DNA from: Chryseobacterium sp. SNU WT5
Lineage (GTDB): Bacteria; Bacteroidota; Bacteroidia; Flavobacteriales; Weeksellaceae
Direction of reading: 5' to 3'
Length of the DNA: 64,000 nt
Assembly: GCF_007362475.1 (NCBI RefSeq)
Contig: NZ_CP041687.1
Span: 2,728,001 to 2,792,000, forward strand
This document shows positions 17,690 to 25,304 of this stretch, piece by piece. Under the pieces are notes generated by a model that had not been told where the DNA came from, made no database searches, and saw only the letters and a program-made list of their open reading frames with translations. The stretch's first letter is position 1. Every line of letters begins with the position of its first letter. A program made the translations under genes and the position numbers.

Positions 17690-17851
17690 GATAAGCGGTC
17701 TTTTTTCTTGTGGGCGTGCCCTTCCCTCGCTTTTTTCGCGCGGCAAAGCCACGCGAAAAAAGCTCACTCAGGTCGGGCTATCCGCTCTATCTTTTTTGCC
17801 CTTGCTTTTGCCCTCGCAAAAAAAGGATGACGCTACTATCCCTCACGCAAT
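17690..17851. repeat. Structured GC-richer intergenic repeat, copy 1
   Basis: This element lies in the 533-bp gap between rplS and scoA. It is much richer in G+C than its surroundings. An outer stem pairs 17690-17698 with 17782-17791. An inner 12-bp hairpin pairs 17729-17740 with 17752-17763 (GCTTTTTTCGCG). It is followed by the string TCAGGTCGGG, another hairpin (17792-17799 with 17816-17823) and a small GGAT/ATCC stem. A second, diverged copy with the same architecture is at 25180-25265. It could be a noncoding RNA of the Flavo-1 kind or a mobile repeat. The rest of the gap (17852-18077) is AT-rich and shows no feature. Confidence 0.6.
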
Positions 17852-18077
17852 GCTAATCTCAATATGATTTTCATTGAGTTCTATATTATAAATTTTCAGA
17901 TTTTTTTCTTCTTTATAATTTTAATTAAATAAGAAGTTCGGAAAAATTATTAAATCCGATTGGAATAAAAAATGAAAACTACAGTTGTTTTACGCAAAAC
18001 ATAACTTGAATGTCGTGGCCTTCAGCTTGAATTTCCAAAATAAATCGTAAATTTCAGCCACCAAATTATATCATGAT

Positions 18078-18779
18078 ATGATCGATAAAAGAGTAAAAAA
18101 TGTAAAAGATGCAATTGCTGGAATAAGCGATGGGATGACTTTAATTGTTGGGGGATTCGGCCTTTGCGGAATCCCTGAGAATTCAATTGATGCTTTAGTA
18201 GAAAGCAATGTTACCGATTTAACCTGTATTTCTAATAATGCTGGTGTTGATGATTTTGGTTTGGGATTGCTTTTACAGAAAAAACAAATTAAGAAGATGA
18301 TCGCTTCCTATGTGGGCGAGAATGCAGAATTTGAACGACAAATGCTTTCGGGTGAACTGGAAGTAGAACTCACACCACAAGGAACCTTAGCAGAAAAATG
18401 CCGAGCTGCTCAATGTGGAATTCCAGCTTTTTATACCCCAGCTGGTTACGGAACGGAAGTAGCAGAAGGTAAAGAAACAAAAGACTTCGATGGTAAAATG
18501 CATATTCTGGAACACGCTTTCAAAGCAGATTTCTCTATCGTAAAAGCCTGGAAGGGAGATCACGCCGGTAATTTAATTTTCAAAGGAACTGCTCGTAACT
18601 TCAATGCTCCGATGGCAGGCGCTGGTAAAATTACCATTGCCGAAGTCGAAGAATTAGTAGAGCCAGGACAATTAGATCCCAACGAAATTCACATTCCCGG
18701 AATTATGGTTCAGAGAATTTTTCAAGGCGAAAATTTTGAGAAGAGAATTGAGCAAAGAACGGTGAGAAAGAGAGCTTAG
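18078..18779 (+). CDS. scoA: Succinyl-CoA:3-oxoacid CoA-transferase subunit A
   Basis: Subunit A of a class I CoA-transferase moves CoA from succinyl-CoA to acetoacetate and works with ScoB. The 233 residues start with [37 protein letters not shown], the family's CoA-binding signature, and include [11 protein letters not shown] and [17 protein letters not shown], typical of SCOT subunit A. The start ATG (18078) is preferred over the ATG at 18073, which runs into a stop. Unusually, scoB does not follow directly but lies 2.5 kb downstream, past two inverted genes. A strong terminator follows scoA, so the subunits are transcribed separately. Confidence 0.93.
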   Translation: MIDKRVKNVKDAIAGISDGMTLIVGGFGLCGIPENSIDALVESNVTDLTCISNNAGVDDFGLGLLLQKKQIKKMIASYVGENAEFERQMLSGELEVELTPQGTLAEKCRAAQCGIPAFYTPAGYGTEVAEGKETKDFDGKMHILEHAFKADFSIVKAWKGDHAGNLIFKGTARNFNAPMAGAGKITIAEVEELVEPGQLDPNEIHIPGIMVQRIFQGENFEKRIEQRTVRKRA

Positions 18780-18801
18780 AAATTTAAAAATTTTAATAAA
18801 G

Positions 18802-18835
18802 AAAAAAACATTTCTCGTGAGAGAAATGTTTTTTT
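18802..18835 (+). terminator. scoA terminator
   Basis: A perfect 15-bp stem (A7-CATTTCTC) has a GTGA loop and a T-run. It may also act for the convergent gene at 18888. Confidence 0.88.
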
Positions 18836-18887
18836 TTGTGGAATAGAAGTAAATTTTATAAATGTGAATCAGTATCCATTTCCGGAT

Positions 18888-19262
18888 TTACTTCACTATT
18901 TTTTTCTCAAAAAACAATAGAACTCCAGCGAGAAACATTGTAATAAAACTTGAAATCCAAAGGTAAAATCCAAGTCCCAGTCTGGTAATTTCTGTTGTAG
19001 CTCCGCTTTCGCCGTCCATTACCGAATCGAGTGTCAAAAAGTAAAAGCTAAGCAATAGAGAAAAAGTAACTGGTACGACTGCAAATTTCTCCTTATTTAG
19101 TACCAGAAAACCGCCAAAAAAATAAAGCGGATTTGCCAACCAAATAAGCGTTAGAAATAATCCTCCTCCCAAAACAGCCATCCACCCTGAAAGGAGTATA
19201 AATAACGAATTTGAGTAGATATCTGCCTTTGGATTGGTAACATAAAAAGGGGTAAAAAACAT
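18888..19262 (-). CDS. Small integral membrane protein, unknown function
   Basis: The 124-residue protein has four predicted transmembrane segments (about residues 18-38, 42-58, 62-80 and 97-117) and a basic C-terminus (FFEKKIVK). No known family was recognised. It lies 134 bp downstream of the ABC exporter on the same strand, with no obvious promoter in the gap, so co-transcription is possible. A functional link to the exporter is only a guess. Confidence 0.6.
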   Translation of the reverse strand: MFFTPFYVTNPKADIYSNSLFILLSGWMAVLGGGLFLTLIWLANPLYFFGGFLVLNKEKFAVVPVTFSLLLSFYFLTLDSVMDGESGATTEITRLGLGFYLWISSFITMFLAGVLLFFEKKIVK

Positions 19263-19396
19263 CGATAGAATTTAGAGGGCAATACTCACGACGGTCAGCC
19301 AGAATTGAGGACTTTTTCTTTCTTCTTTGAACATAGTGGACTATTTTATTTTAAAGTGATGCAAATCAAATTATTAAAATTTGATTATCCAATTTC

Positions 19397-21184
19397 TTAG
19401 GATTTCCTTTCTCCAATCTGCTGACGCCACATTGCGTAATATAATCCTTTTTCCTCCAGCAAATTCTCATGCGAACCCATCTCGATTACTTGTCCACGCT
19501 CCAAAACATAGATACGATCTGCATGCATAATGGTGCTCAAACGGTGCGCGATCAATATGGTGATTTGTGCTTTTTCGGCAGATATTTCTCTAATTGTTGT
19601 TGTAATGGCTTCTTCGGTGATACTATCTAAAGCAGAAGTGGCTTCATCAAAAATAAGCAAATGTGGTTTTCGTAACAAAGCACGTGCAATGGCAATTCTT
19701 TGCTTTTCTCCACCACTTAATTTAAACCCGCCTTCTCCGATGACAGTATTTAATCCTTCCTCTGCTCGTTCAATCAAAGTTGTAGCGCTGGATTTTCGTA
19801 GAGCCATACTTAGATCCTCATCACTTGCCCCGGGATTTACGAACAATAGATTTTCTTTTATGGTTCCGGCAAACAGTTGGGTATCCTGCGTCACGAATCC
19901 GATCTGATTTCTTAATTCATCAAAATCAAATTCATTCCCATTAATGTTATTGTAGTAGATCGCTCCCTCATTGGGACGATATAAACCAACCAACAATTTC
20001 ACCAACGTACTTTTCCCTGCACCACTTGGTCCAACGAAAGCTATGGTTTCCCCATTTTGAACTTCGAAAGAAATATTGTTTAAGGCTTTATAGGCCGCTG
20101 ACTGATGTTTAAAACTGACTCTACTAAACTTCAGATTGTTAATGGACCCGATCTTTTTTGGTGCAAGTGGCTTTTCTTCCGTCGGTTTCTTCATTAAATT
20201 ATCAAAATTAAATAAGGAGGCCTCGGCTTCTCGGTATGAGATAATGATATTTCCGATTTCCTGCATCGGACCGAAAATAAAAAATCCGTAAAACATTAGT
20301 GATAAATACTGTCCCGGAGTGACCACATTTTTGAAAATAAGGAATAATAAAGTCAATGTGATCATTTGCTGTAAGAAATTAACAAGCGTTCCCTGAATAA
20401 AACTTAAAGATCGAATGCTTTTAACTTTTCTGAGTTCCAGCCCTAAAATTTTGTAGGTATTGCTGTTCAAACGCTTCACTTCCTGTTTGGTTAACCCCAA
20501 ACTTTTTACAATTTCAATATTTCGCAAACTTTCCGTCGTACTTCCCGCTAAACTCGTAGTTTGCGATACAATGTTCTTTTGAATTTTCTTTATTCTTTTA
20601 CTTAGTAAATTGGTGATAAAAGCGATAAAAAAGATTCCTACCACATAAACAGGCATAATCGCCCAATGCAGTTGAATCGCGTAAACAGAAACGAAAATAA
20701 TACTTACTAAAATCCCAAAGAAAATATTGATAAAGTTGGTGATGAACTTTACAGAATCTTCTCTTACTTTAGTCAGAATCGACAAGGTCTCACCACTTCT
20801 TTGATCTTCAAATTCCTGAAAAGGCAACGCCATAGAGTGCTGCAAACCATCTGTAAAAATATTAGCTCCAAACTTTTGGGTAATTACACTTACTACATAA
20901 TCTTGAAATGCTTTCGCAATTCTACTAACCATGGCAACCCCAATTAGCAGTCCCAGGAAATAAAATACCCCGTGGTAAATGTCGGTTCCGTATAAATATT
21001 CATTTAGATTTCTGGCAAGTAATTTCTCTGTATCAAAAAAATTAGGGTGGGTAACCAACTGATCAAGAATATTTCCCGTAATTGCTGGCCCAAATAGAGA
21101 GAAAACCTGATTGATCGTCGCTAATAGTAAAGATAGAATGAGCAACCATTTATGAGGTTTCAAATAACGTATAAGTGTTTTCAT
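19397..21184 (-). CDS. ABC exporter, fused permease and ATPase (ABCB type)
   Basis: The 595-residue half-transporter has a six-helix transmembrane domain (about residues 15-310), followed by an ATP-binding domain with Walker A GPSGAGKSTL, the Q-loop FVTQDTQLF, signature LSGGEKQR, Walker B LLIFDEATSALD and the switch His in IAHRLS. It should homodimerise in the inner membrane. The substrate cannot be told; MsbA-like lipid export and multidrug export are both possible. It is inserted on the opposite strand between scoA and scoB. A -7 box is 20 bp upstream. Confidence 0.93.
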   Translation of the reverse strand: MKTLIRYLKPHKWLLILSLLLATINQVFSLFGPAITGNILDQLVTHPNFFDTEKLLARNLNEYLYGTDIYHGVFYFLGLLIGVAMVSRIAKAFQDYVVSVITQKFGANIFTDGLQHSMALPFQEFEDQRSGETLSILTKVREDSVKFITNFINIFFGILVSIIFVSVYAIQLHWAIMPVYVVGIFFIAFITNLLSKRIKKIQKNIVSQTTSLAGSTTESLRNIEIVKSLGLTKQEVKRLNSNTYKILGLELRKVKSIRSLSFIQGTLVNFLQQMITLTLLFLIFKNVVTPGQYLSLMFYGFFIFGPMQEIGNIIISYREAEASLFNFDNLMKKPTEEKPLAPKKIGSINNLKFSRVSFKHQSAAYKALNNISFEVQNGETIAFVGPSGAGKSTLVKLLVGLYRPNEGAIYYNNINGNEFDFDELRNQIGFVTQDTQLFAGTIKENLLFVNPGASDEDLSMALRKSSATTLIERAEEGLNTVIGEGGFKLSGGEKQRIAIARALLRKPHLLIFDEATSALDSITEEAITTTIREISAEKAQITILIAHRLSTIMHADRIYVLERGQVIEMGSHENLLEEKGLYYAMWRQQIGERKS

Positions 21185-21204
21185 TTTTTAAAAATAATTG
21201 AGTG

Positions 21205-21212
21205 CAAAATTA
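21205..21212 (-). promoter_or_regulatory. -7 box for the ABC exporter
   Basis: The minus strand reads TAATTTTG, 20 bp before the ATG. Confidence 0.45.
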
Positions 21213-21310
21213 AGGTTATTAATCGGTTTGTTTAGGTCACACTATAGAATGTCTTAATACCATTTGTATAGGAAATGAAAAATGAATAAATTGCAGTTCA
21301 AGTTTACACT

Positions 21311-21964
21311 ATGCTTACAAAAGAACAAATCGCTCAGCGCATCTCAAAAGAAGTAAAAGATGGCTATTACGTCAACCTTGGAATTGGTATTCCAACTTTG
21401 GTTGCTAACTTCGTTTCTCACGATCTTTCGGTTGAATTCCAAAGTGAGAACGGCGTGTTGGGAATGGGCCCATTTCCTTTTGAAGGAGATGAAGATGCTG
21501 ATCTAATAAATGCTGGGAAACAAACCATTACCACACTTCCCGGTGCTTCTTTTTTTGATTCTGCTTTCAGTTTCGGAATGATCAGAAGCAAGAAGGTAGA
21601 TCTTACGATTCTTGGTGCGATGGAAGTTTCAGAGAACGGTGATATCGCCAACTGGAAAATACCTGGTAAAATGGTTAAAGGAATGGGAGGAGCTATGGAT
21701 CTTGTAGCATCTGCCGAAAATATCATCGTGGCCATGATGCATGTGAACAAGGCTGGTGTAAGTAAAATTCTTAAAAAATGCACCCTTCCGCTTACTGGAG
21801 TGGGTTGTGTGAAAAAAGTAGTGACTGAAATGGCCGTCTTAGAAGTTAGGCCGAATGGTTTCAAACTTTTGGAAAGAGCACCAGGCGTATCCGTAGAAGA
21901 TATCGTGAAAGCAACCGAAGCCGACTTAATCATCGAAGGAGAAATCCCTGAAATGAAGTTTTAA
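21311..21964 (+). CDS. scoB: Succinyl-CoA:3-oxoacid CoA-transferase subunit B
   Basis: This subunit carries the catalytic Glu that forms the CoA thioester, seen in the motif FQSENGVLGMGPFPFEG near residue 48. The 217 residues also show YYVNLGIGIPTLVANF near the start and DLTILGAMEVSENGDIANW, all SCOT subunit B landmarks. It should form a heterotetramer with ScoA from 18.1-18.8 kb. It has its own upstream region and terminator and is not in an operon with scoA. Confidence 0.94.
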   Translation: MLTKEQIAQRISKEVKDGYYVNLGIGIPTLVANFVSHDLSVEFQSENGVLGMGPFPFEGDEDADLINAGKQTITTLPGASFFDSAFSFGMIRSKKVDLTILGAMEVSENGDIANWKIPGKMVKGMGGAMDLVASAENIIVAMMHVNKAGVSKILKKCTLPLTGVGCVKKVVTEMAVLEVRPNGFKLLERAPGVSVEDIVKATEADLIIEGEIPEMKF

Positions 21965-21988
21965 AATCCACTCATTTATTACATAAAT

Positions 21989-22016
21989 AAAACCTTTTCA
22001 ATTTTGAAAAGGTTTT
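21989..22016. terminator. Terminator between scoB and the dienelactone hydrolase gene
   Basis: A 12-bp stem (AAAACCTTTTCA) with a 4-nt loop is symmetric in A and T runs, so it can serve both convergent genes. Confidence 0.82.
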
Positions 22017-22061
22017 CTCTTTTGGTTAAATATACTGGTACAGGAGTTTTTTGCTTTTTAA

Positions 22062-22805
22062 TTACTTTAAGATCTCTTTCAAAAACATCAACGTATGATT
22101 CCAGGCACGTTTCGCCATCACTGCATTATAATCTGGCGACACTGGACTGGTAAAAGTATGTTTTGAATTGGAGTAGGTAATGATCTGCCAATCTGCTTTT
22201 CCGTCATTCATTTCTTTCACCAGTTGAGCATAATCTTCTGGACTTACACTTTCATCATCGGCCGGATGTTCAACTAGGATCTTTGCTGAAAGAGGAATAT
22301 TATCTCTGGCTGCGTCTTTTGCTAAACCACCGTGAATTGAAACCACACCAACAACCGGCATATTTCCTCGAGCCGCTTCCAAAGCACCGCTACCGCCAAA
22401 GCAATAACCGATCACCGCAATTTTTCCGGGATTAGCACCGCTTTTCTTTAATTCATCCAGAGCTAAAGAAATTCTTTTCTGATATGCTTCGAAATTTTGT
22501 TTATAATATCCCGCCGTTTTTCCCGCAGAAGCATTATCGGTTGGGGTATTCCCTTCACCGTAAATATCTGCAATAAAGGCAATGTAGCCTTGTTTCTCCA
22601 GTTCAGCGGCCGCCATTTTGGCTTCATCGTCAATCCCTTTCCATGCGGGTAGGATCAAAACTCCGGGAAGTTTTTTTCCGACATTGGAGGTAACCAGTCC
22701 ATTAAGTTTTTGGGCGCCATCTTTATAGGTGATTTTCTTGAGGTTCTGACTAAAGAAAGTTCCGGACACCATAATTGTTACTGTTAAGAGTAGTGATTTG
22801 ATCAT
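22062..22805 (-). CDS. Exported dienelactone hydrolase family protein
   Basis: This alpha/beta hydrolase of 247 residues has an N-terminal signal peptide (MIKSLLLTVTIMVSGTFFSQ), so it is probably periplasmic. The nucleophile elbow is GYCFGGSGALEAA, with Cys as nucleophile as in dienelactone hydrolases. The Asp in HPADDESVSP and the His in SKHTFTSP complete the triad. The natural substrate is unknown, and the family name does not prove chlorocatechol metabolism. It is monocistronic. Confidence 0.88.
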   Translation of the reverse strand: MIKSLLLTVTIMVSGTFFSQNLKKITYKDGAQKLNGLVTSNVGKKLPGVLILPAWKGIDDEAKMAAAELEKQGYIAFIADIYGEGNTPTDNASAGKTAGYYKQNFEAYQKRISLALDELKKSGANPGKIAVIGYCFGGSGALEAARGNMPVVGVVSIHGGLAKDAARDNIPLSAKILVEHPADDESVSPEDYAQLVKEMNDGKADWQIITYSNSKHTFTSPVSPDYNAVMAKRAWNHTLMFLKEILK

Positions 22806-23275
22806 TTTTTTAAATTATTTAAAGGGTAAATTTAAACATAAAATTACCCGTCTGCACTTAATAGAAAATAGAATCTGTCAATGGTACCTTCCATCATTTT
22901 ATTGAATACATTTTGACCAGATAGTGTACTGCTTTTTTTATTGAAATAAGAAATTAGACTTAAACACAAGCCTAAGCCTAAGCATCTGTAATCTCTAACT
23001 ATTGTAATTCCGAAGGAATGTCATTATTATAATAAGTAAGTTATACCGTATTAAACGCCGAAGGCGTGACATTTTAAAAGCTGATAAAAAAAATTGAATT
23101 CCTAAAAGATAATGTTACTTTTTCAGAGTTTTAATTGATATTCTCGGATTTCTTTTATTATCATTTCACTTCTTAAGAATTGTAATTTTTATTAAGATCC
23201 AGAAATTTTATTTTTCTAAAATGAGACGTTCAACATTATTTTAATTTGTAATTTTAAACCGTTTAAAACGAAATT
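22806..23275. other. 470-bp intergenic region with two palindromic repeats
   Basis: No coding signal is seen on either strand. The region holds two short hairpin repeats (see the next entry), a small direct repeat of AGCCTA at about 22970-22985, and otherwise AT-rich sequence. Confidence 0.5.
23007..23073. repeat. Pair of REP-like palindromes with GAA loops
   Basis: ATTCC-GAA-GGAAT (23007-23019) followed by GTCATT, and ACGCC-GAA-GGCGT (23055-23067) followed by GACATT, are two copies of the same hairpin-plus-tail unit 48 bp apart. The stems differ by compensatory changes while the loop and tail are kept. This resembles REP elements mobilised by IS200-type RAYT transposases, but no transposase gene is in the window. 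Confidence 0.6.
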
Positions 23276-23638
23276 ATGTCAAAATATAAAATCCAAAAAT
23301 CACCTTTCGTTGTTCCAACAACTGACGGAAAACTCATTGAAGAGATCTGGGGAAATTCAACCGGAAACTCAAATATTTCAATCGCACATATGGTTGCGCC
23401 ACCTAAATGGAGCGAACCTTTTCAAACACCGGAATTCGATGAATTTACGTATATCATTAAAGGAAAAAAGCAGTTCGAGATCGACGATGAGATCGTCATT
23501 TTAGAAACCGGACAAAGCATCATCATCGAAAAAGGAGCGCGTGTGCGTTACAGCAATCCATTCGAGGATCCATGTGATTATTTAGCGATTTGCTTACCTG
23601 CATTTTCTATGGAGCTAGTAAATAGGGAGGAATTATAA
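23276..23638 (+). CDS. Cupin domain protein
   Basis: This 120-residue single-domain beta-barrel has cupin motif 1 features in EPFQTPEFDEFTYIIKGKKQFEIDDEIVIL and motif 2 in GARVRYSNPFEDPCDYLAICLPAF. The metal-ligand His residues of motif 1 are largely absent, so it may not bind metal in the usual way. It stands alone after a repeat-bearing gap. The function is unknown. Confidence 0.82.
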   Translation: MSKYKIQKSPFVVPTTDGKLIEEIWGNSTGNSNISIAHMVAPPKWSEPFQTPEFDEFTYIIKGKKQFEIDDEIVILETGQSIIIEKGARVRYSNPFEDPCDYLAICLPAFSMELVNREEL

Positions 23639-23693
23639 CTTTTTTCGAAAGCAGCAGCAAAATTGTGAAATTAGAAGATAATTGATACTTTAA

Positions 23694-24128
23694 TTAAAAT
23701 TCACCCTTATAAAACTCATATTTTCCTCCAATAAATTTGGCGAAGATATGCTGTAAACCATTGCTCAAAATAATTTCCTCGGTCTGGAGAACCGAATTAT
23801 ATCTGGCAGTTTGCTCAAAAGTCTTTTCAGTCAGTTTAATATGAGGAGCTTTACATTCAACCAAAATTTTTGAAACCGTTTTTTCGGTGACGAGTAAGTC
23901 AATTCTCTTAGTTGTTCCGTTTAAGATCAATTTTTTCTCTAAGATCAGAGACGATAGATTTCGACCTTTTGTTATGTGAAAATAGTGGACCCAATGTTGT
24001 CTTACCCATTCCTCTGGCGTGAGTAGGAACCATGATTTACGAACTACATCATAAATAAAAAACTTATCTTTGTCTCTCTTGATTTCAAAGTCATAAGTCT
24101 CGTTAAAATTCAGTTTCGGAAGATCCAT
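23694..24128 (-). CDS. HsdR N-terminal-like protein with PD-(D/E)XK nuclease motif
   Basis: The 144-residue protein resembles the stand-alone HSDR_N_2 domain. RIDLLVTEKTVSKILVECKAP (about residues 76-96) gives D...ExK, the core of PD-(D/E)XK nucleases. No methylase, specificity subunit or helicase is nearby, so it is not a type I restriction system here. It starts 2 bp from the divergent holA gene, an arrangement that suggests a stable pairing. Its -7 box would lie inside holA. It is not known whether the protein cuts DNA. Confidence 0.75.
   Translation of the reverse strand: MDLPKLNFNETYDFEIKRDKDKFFIYDVVRKSWFLLTPEEWVRQHWVHYFHITKGRNLSSLILEKKLILNGTTKRIDLLVTEKTVSKILVECKAPHIKLTEKTFEQTARYNSVLQTEEIILSNGLQHIFAKFIGGKYEFYKGEF
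24065..24072 (+). promoter_or_regulatory. -7 box for holA, inside the divergent gene
   Basis: TATCTTTG lies within the HsdR_N-like coding sequence, 58 bp upstream of the holA ATG. Confidence 0.4.
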
Positions 24129-24130
24129 TT

Positions 24131-25165
24131 ATGAAAGAATTAGATTTAATCCTCAAAAATATTAAAAATAAAGAGCTTTTGCCTATTTATTTTTTCCATG
24201 GTGAAGAGCCCTATTTTATAGATGCAGCTCTAAAATCTTTTGAAAATGATGTTCTAACAGAAGATGAGAAAGCGTTTAACCAAACGGTAGTTTACGGAAA
24301 AGATACTACTTTTTCAGAGGTACTCTCCTTAGCACGTCAGTTTCCTATGATGGGCGACAAACAGGTCATCATCCTAAAAGAAGCTCAGGATATTGTGCTT
24401 AGCGAACCTGAAAGTAAGGCATTATTGGCCTATGCCGAAAATCCGGTTGAATCCACCATCTTGGTTATCGCTTACAAGTATAAAAAAGCAGATGCACGAA
24501 AAGCATTTCTAAAAACGCTGACTAAGAATAAAATGGTGTTTTTGAGTGAAAAAATCAAAGACTACAACATTGCCAAATGGATCGATTCCGAAATTAGAAC
24601 TTTAGGATTAAAAGCGAAACCCAATATTCCCAATCTATTGGCAGAATATCTAGGAGCAGATCTTTCCCGAATTTCAAATGAGTTGCAGAAACTCAAAATG
24701 ATCTTAAAAGAAGGCCAACTTCTGGATGAAAAAATGATCGAAACCAATATCGGGATCAGCAAAGATTTTAATGTTTTCGAACTCATTAAAGCGCTTGGAA
24801 AAAAGGACGAAGTCAGCGCATTCCGCATAGCACATTATATGGGTAAATCAAAAACGCATACTTTTGTGATGACCACCGGAAATCTGTATAACTTCTTTTC
24901 GAACCTCATCATTTTTCATACGATGAAAGGAGAGTCGCCGCAAAATCAGGCCGCAACCATGGGAGTCAACCCTTATTTCTTGAAAGACTTTGGTGAAGCA
25001 GCAAGATTTTATAACCTAAAAAACGGTACACGCGTCATTTCTATTTTACGCGAGATCGATCTCAAAAGTAAGGGATTAGGCGCTATCAATATGACCGACA
25101 GTGATTTGCTGAAAGAAATGGTTTACAAAATTTTGCATATCGATCAATATAAGGTCAAGACTTAA
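24131..25165 (+). CDS. holA: DNA polymerase III subunit delta
   Basis: Delta is the wrench of the clamp loader that opens the beta clamp. The 344-residue length is normal. The N-terminus LLPIYFFHGEEPYFIDAALKSFE and the segments PMMGDKQVIILKEAQ, NLLAEYLGADLSRISNELQKL and NVFELIKALGKKD are characteristic of HolA. It has no active Walker motif, as expected. It is divergent from the HsdR_N-like gene with a 2-bp gap. Confidence 0.93.
   Translation: MKELDLILKNIKNKELLPIYFFHGEEPYFIDAALKSFENDVLTEDEKAFNQTVVYGKDTTFSEVLSLARQFPMMGDKQVIILKEAQDIVLSEPESKALLAYAENPVESTILVIAYKYKKADARKAFLKTLTKNKMVFLSEKIKDYNIAKWIDSEIRTLGLKAKPNIPNLLAEYLGADLSRISNELQKLKMILKEGQLLDEKMIETNIGISKDFNVFELIKALGKKDEVSAFRIAHYMGKSKTHTFVMTTGNLYNFFSNLIIFHTMKGESPQNQAATMGVNPYFLKDFGEAARFYNLKNGTRVISILREIDLKSKGLGAINMTDSDLLKEMVYKILHIDQYKVKT
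24154..24161 (-). promoter_or_regulatory. -7 box for the HsdR_N-like gene, inside holA
   Basis: The minus strand reads TATTTTTG, within holA codons 8-11 and 25 bp upstream of the HsdR_N-like ATG. Confidence 0.4.
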
Positions 25166-25179
25166 AATTCTATATTTTT

Positions 25180-25265
25180 GGGCGACTATTTCCGCCCTCC
25201 ATTCCCGCTTTTTTGTTCCACTGCGTTCCACAAAAAGAGCTCCATTCAGGTCGGGTCGCAGACTC
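25180..25265. repeat. Structured intergenic repeat, copy 2
   Basis: This is a shorter, diverged copy of the element at 17690-17851. The outer stem pairs GCGAC (25182-25186) with GTCGC (25255-25259). The inner hairpin pairs GCTTTTTTGT (25207-25216) with ACAAAAAGAGC (25230-25240), and TCAGGTCGGG follows at 25246-25255. The stems have other bases than in copy 1, yet pair. It lies between holA and the hydrolase lipoprotein gene. Confidence 0.55.
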
Positions 25266-25304
25266 TTATAGAATTAAGATTGGTCATCATTTATAAAACT
25301 CAAC

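Noticed and set aside
19530-19907. 125-codon plus-strand ORF opposite the ABC exporter ATPase domain
   Set aside because: It lies fully antisense to Walker and signature motifs; its composition is that of a reverse-frame shadow.
21418-21933. 171-codon minus-strand ORF inside scoB
   Set aside because: It is antisense to a clear SCOT subunit B and has no promoter or recognisable domain.
22970-22985. Repeated AGCCTA units resembling telomere-type repeats
   Set aside because: Only about 2.5 units of 6 bp; chance is sufficient.
23694-24128. Type I restriction-modification system
   Set aside because: Only an HsdR_N-like domain is present; no hsdM, hsdS or helicase gene is nearby.
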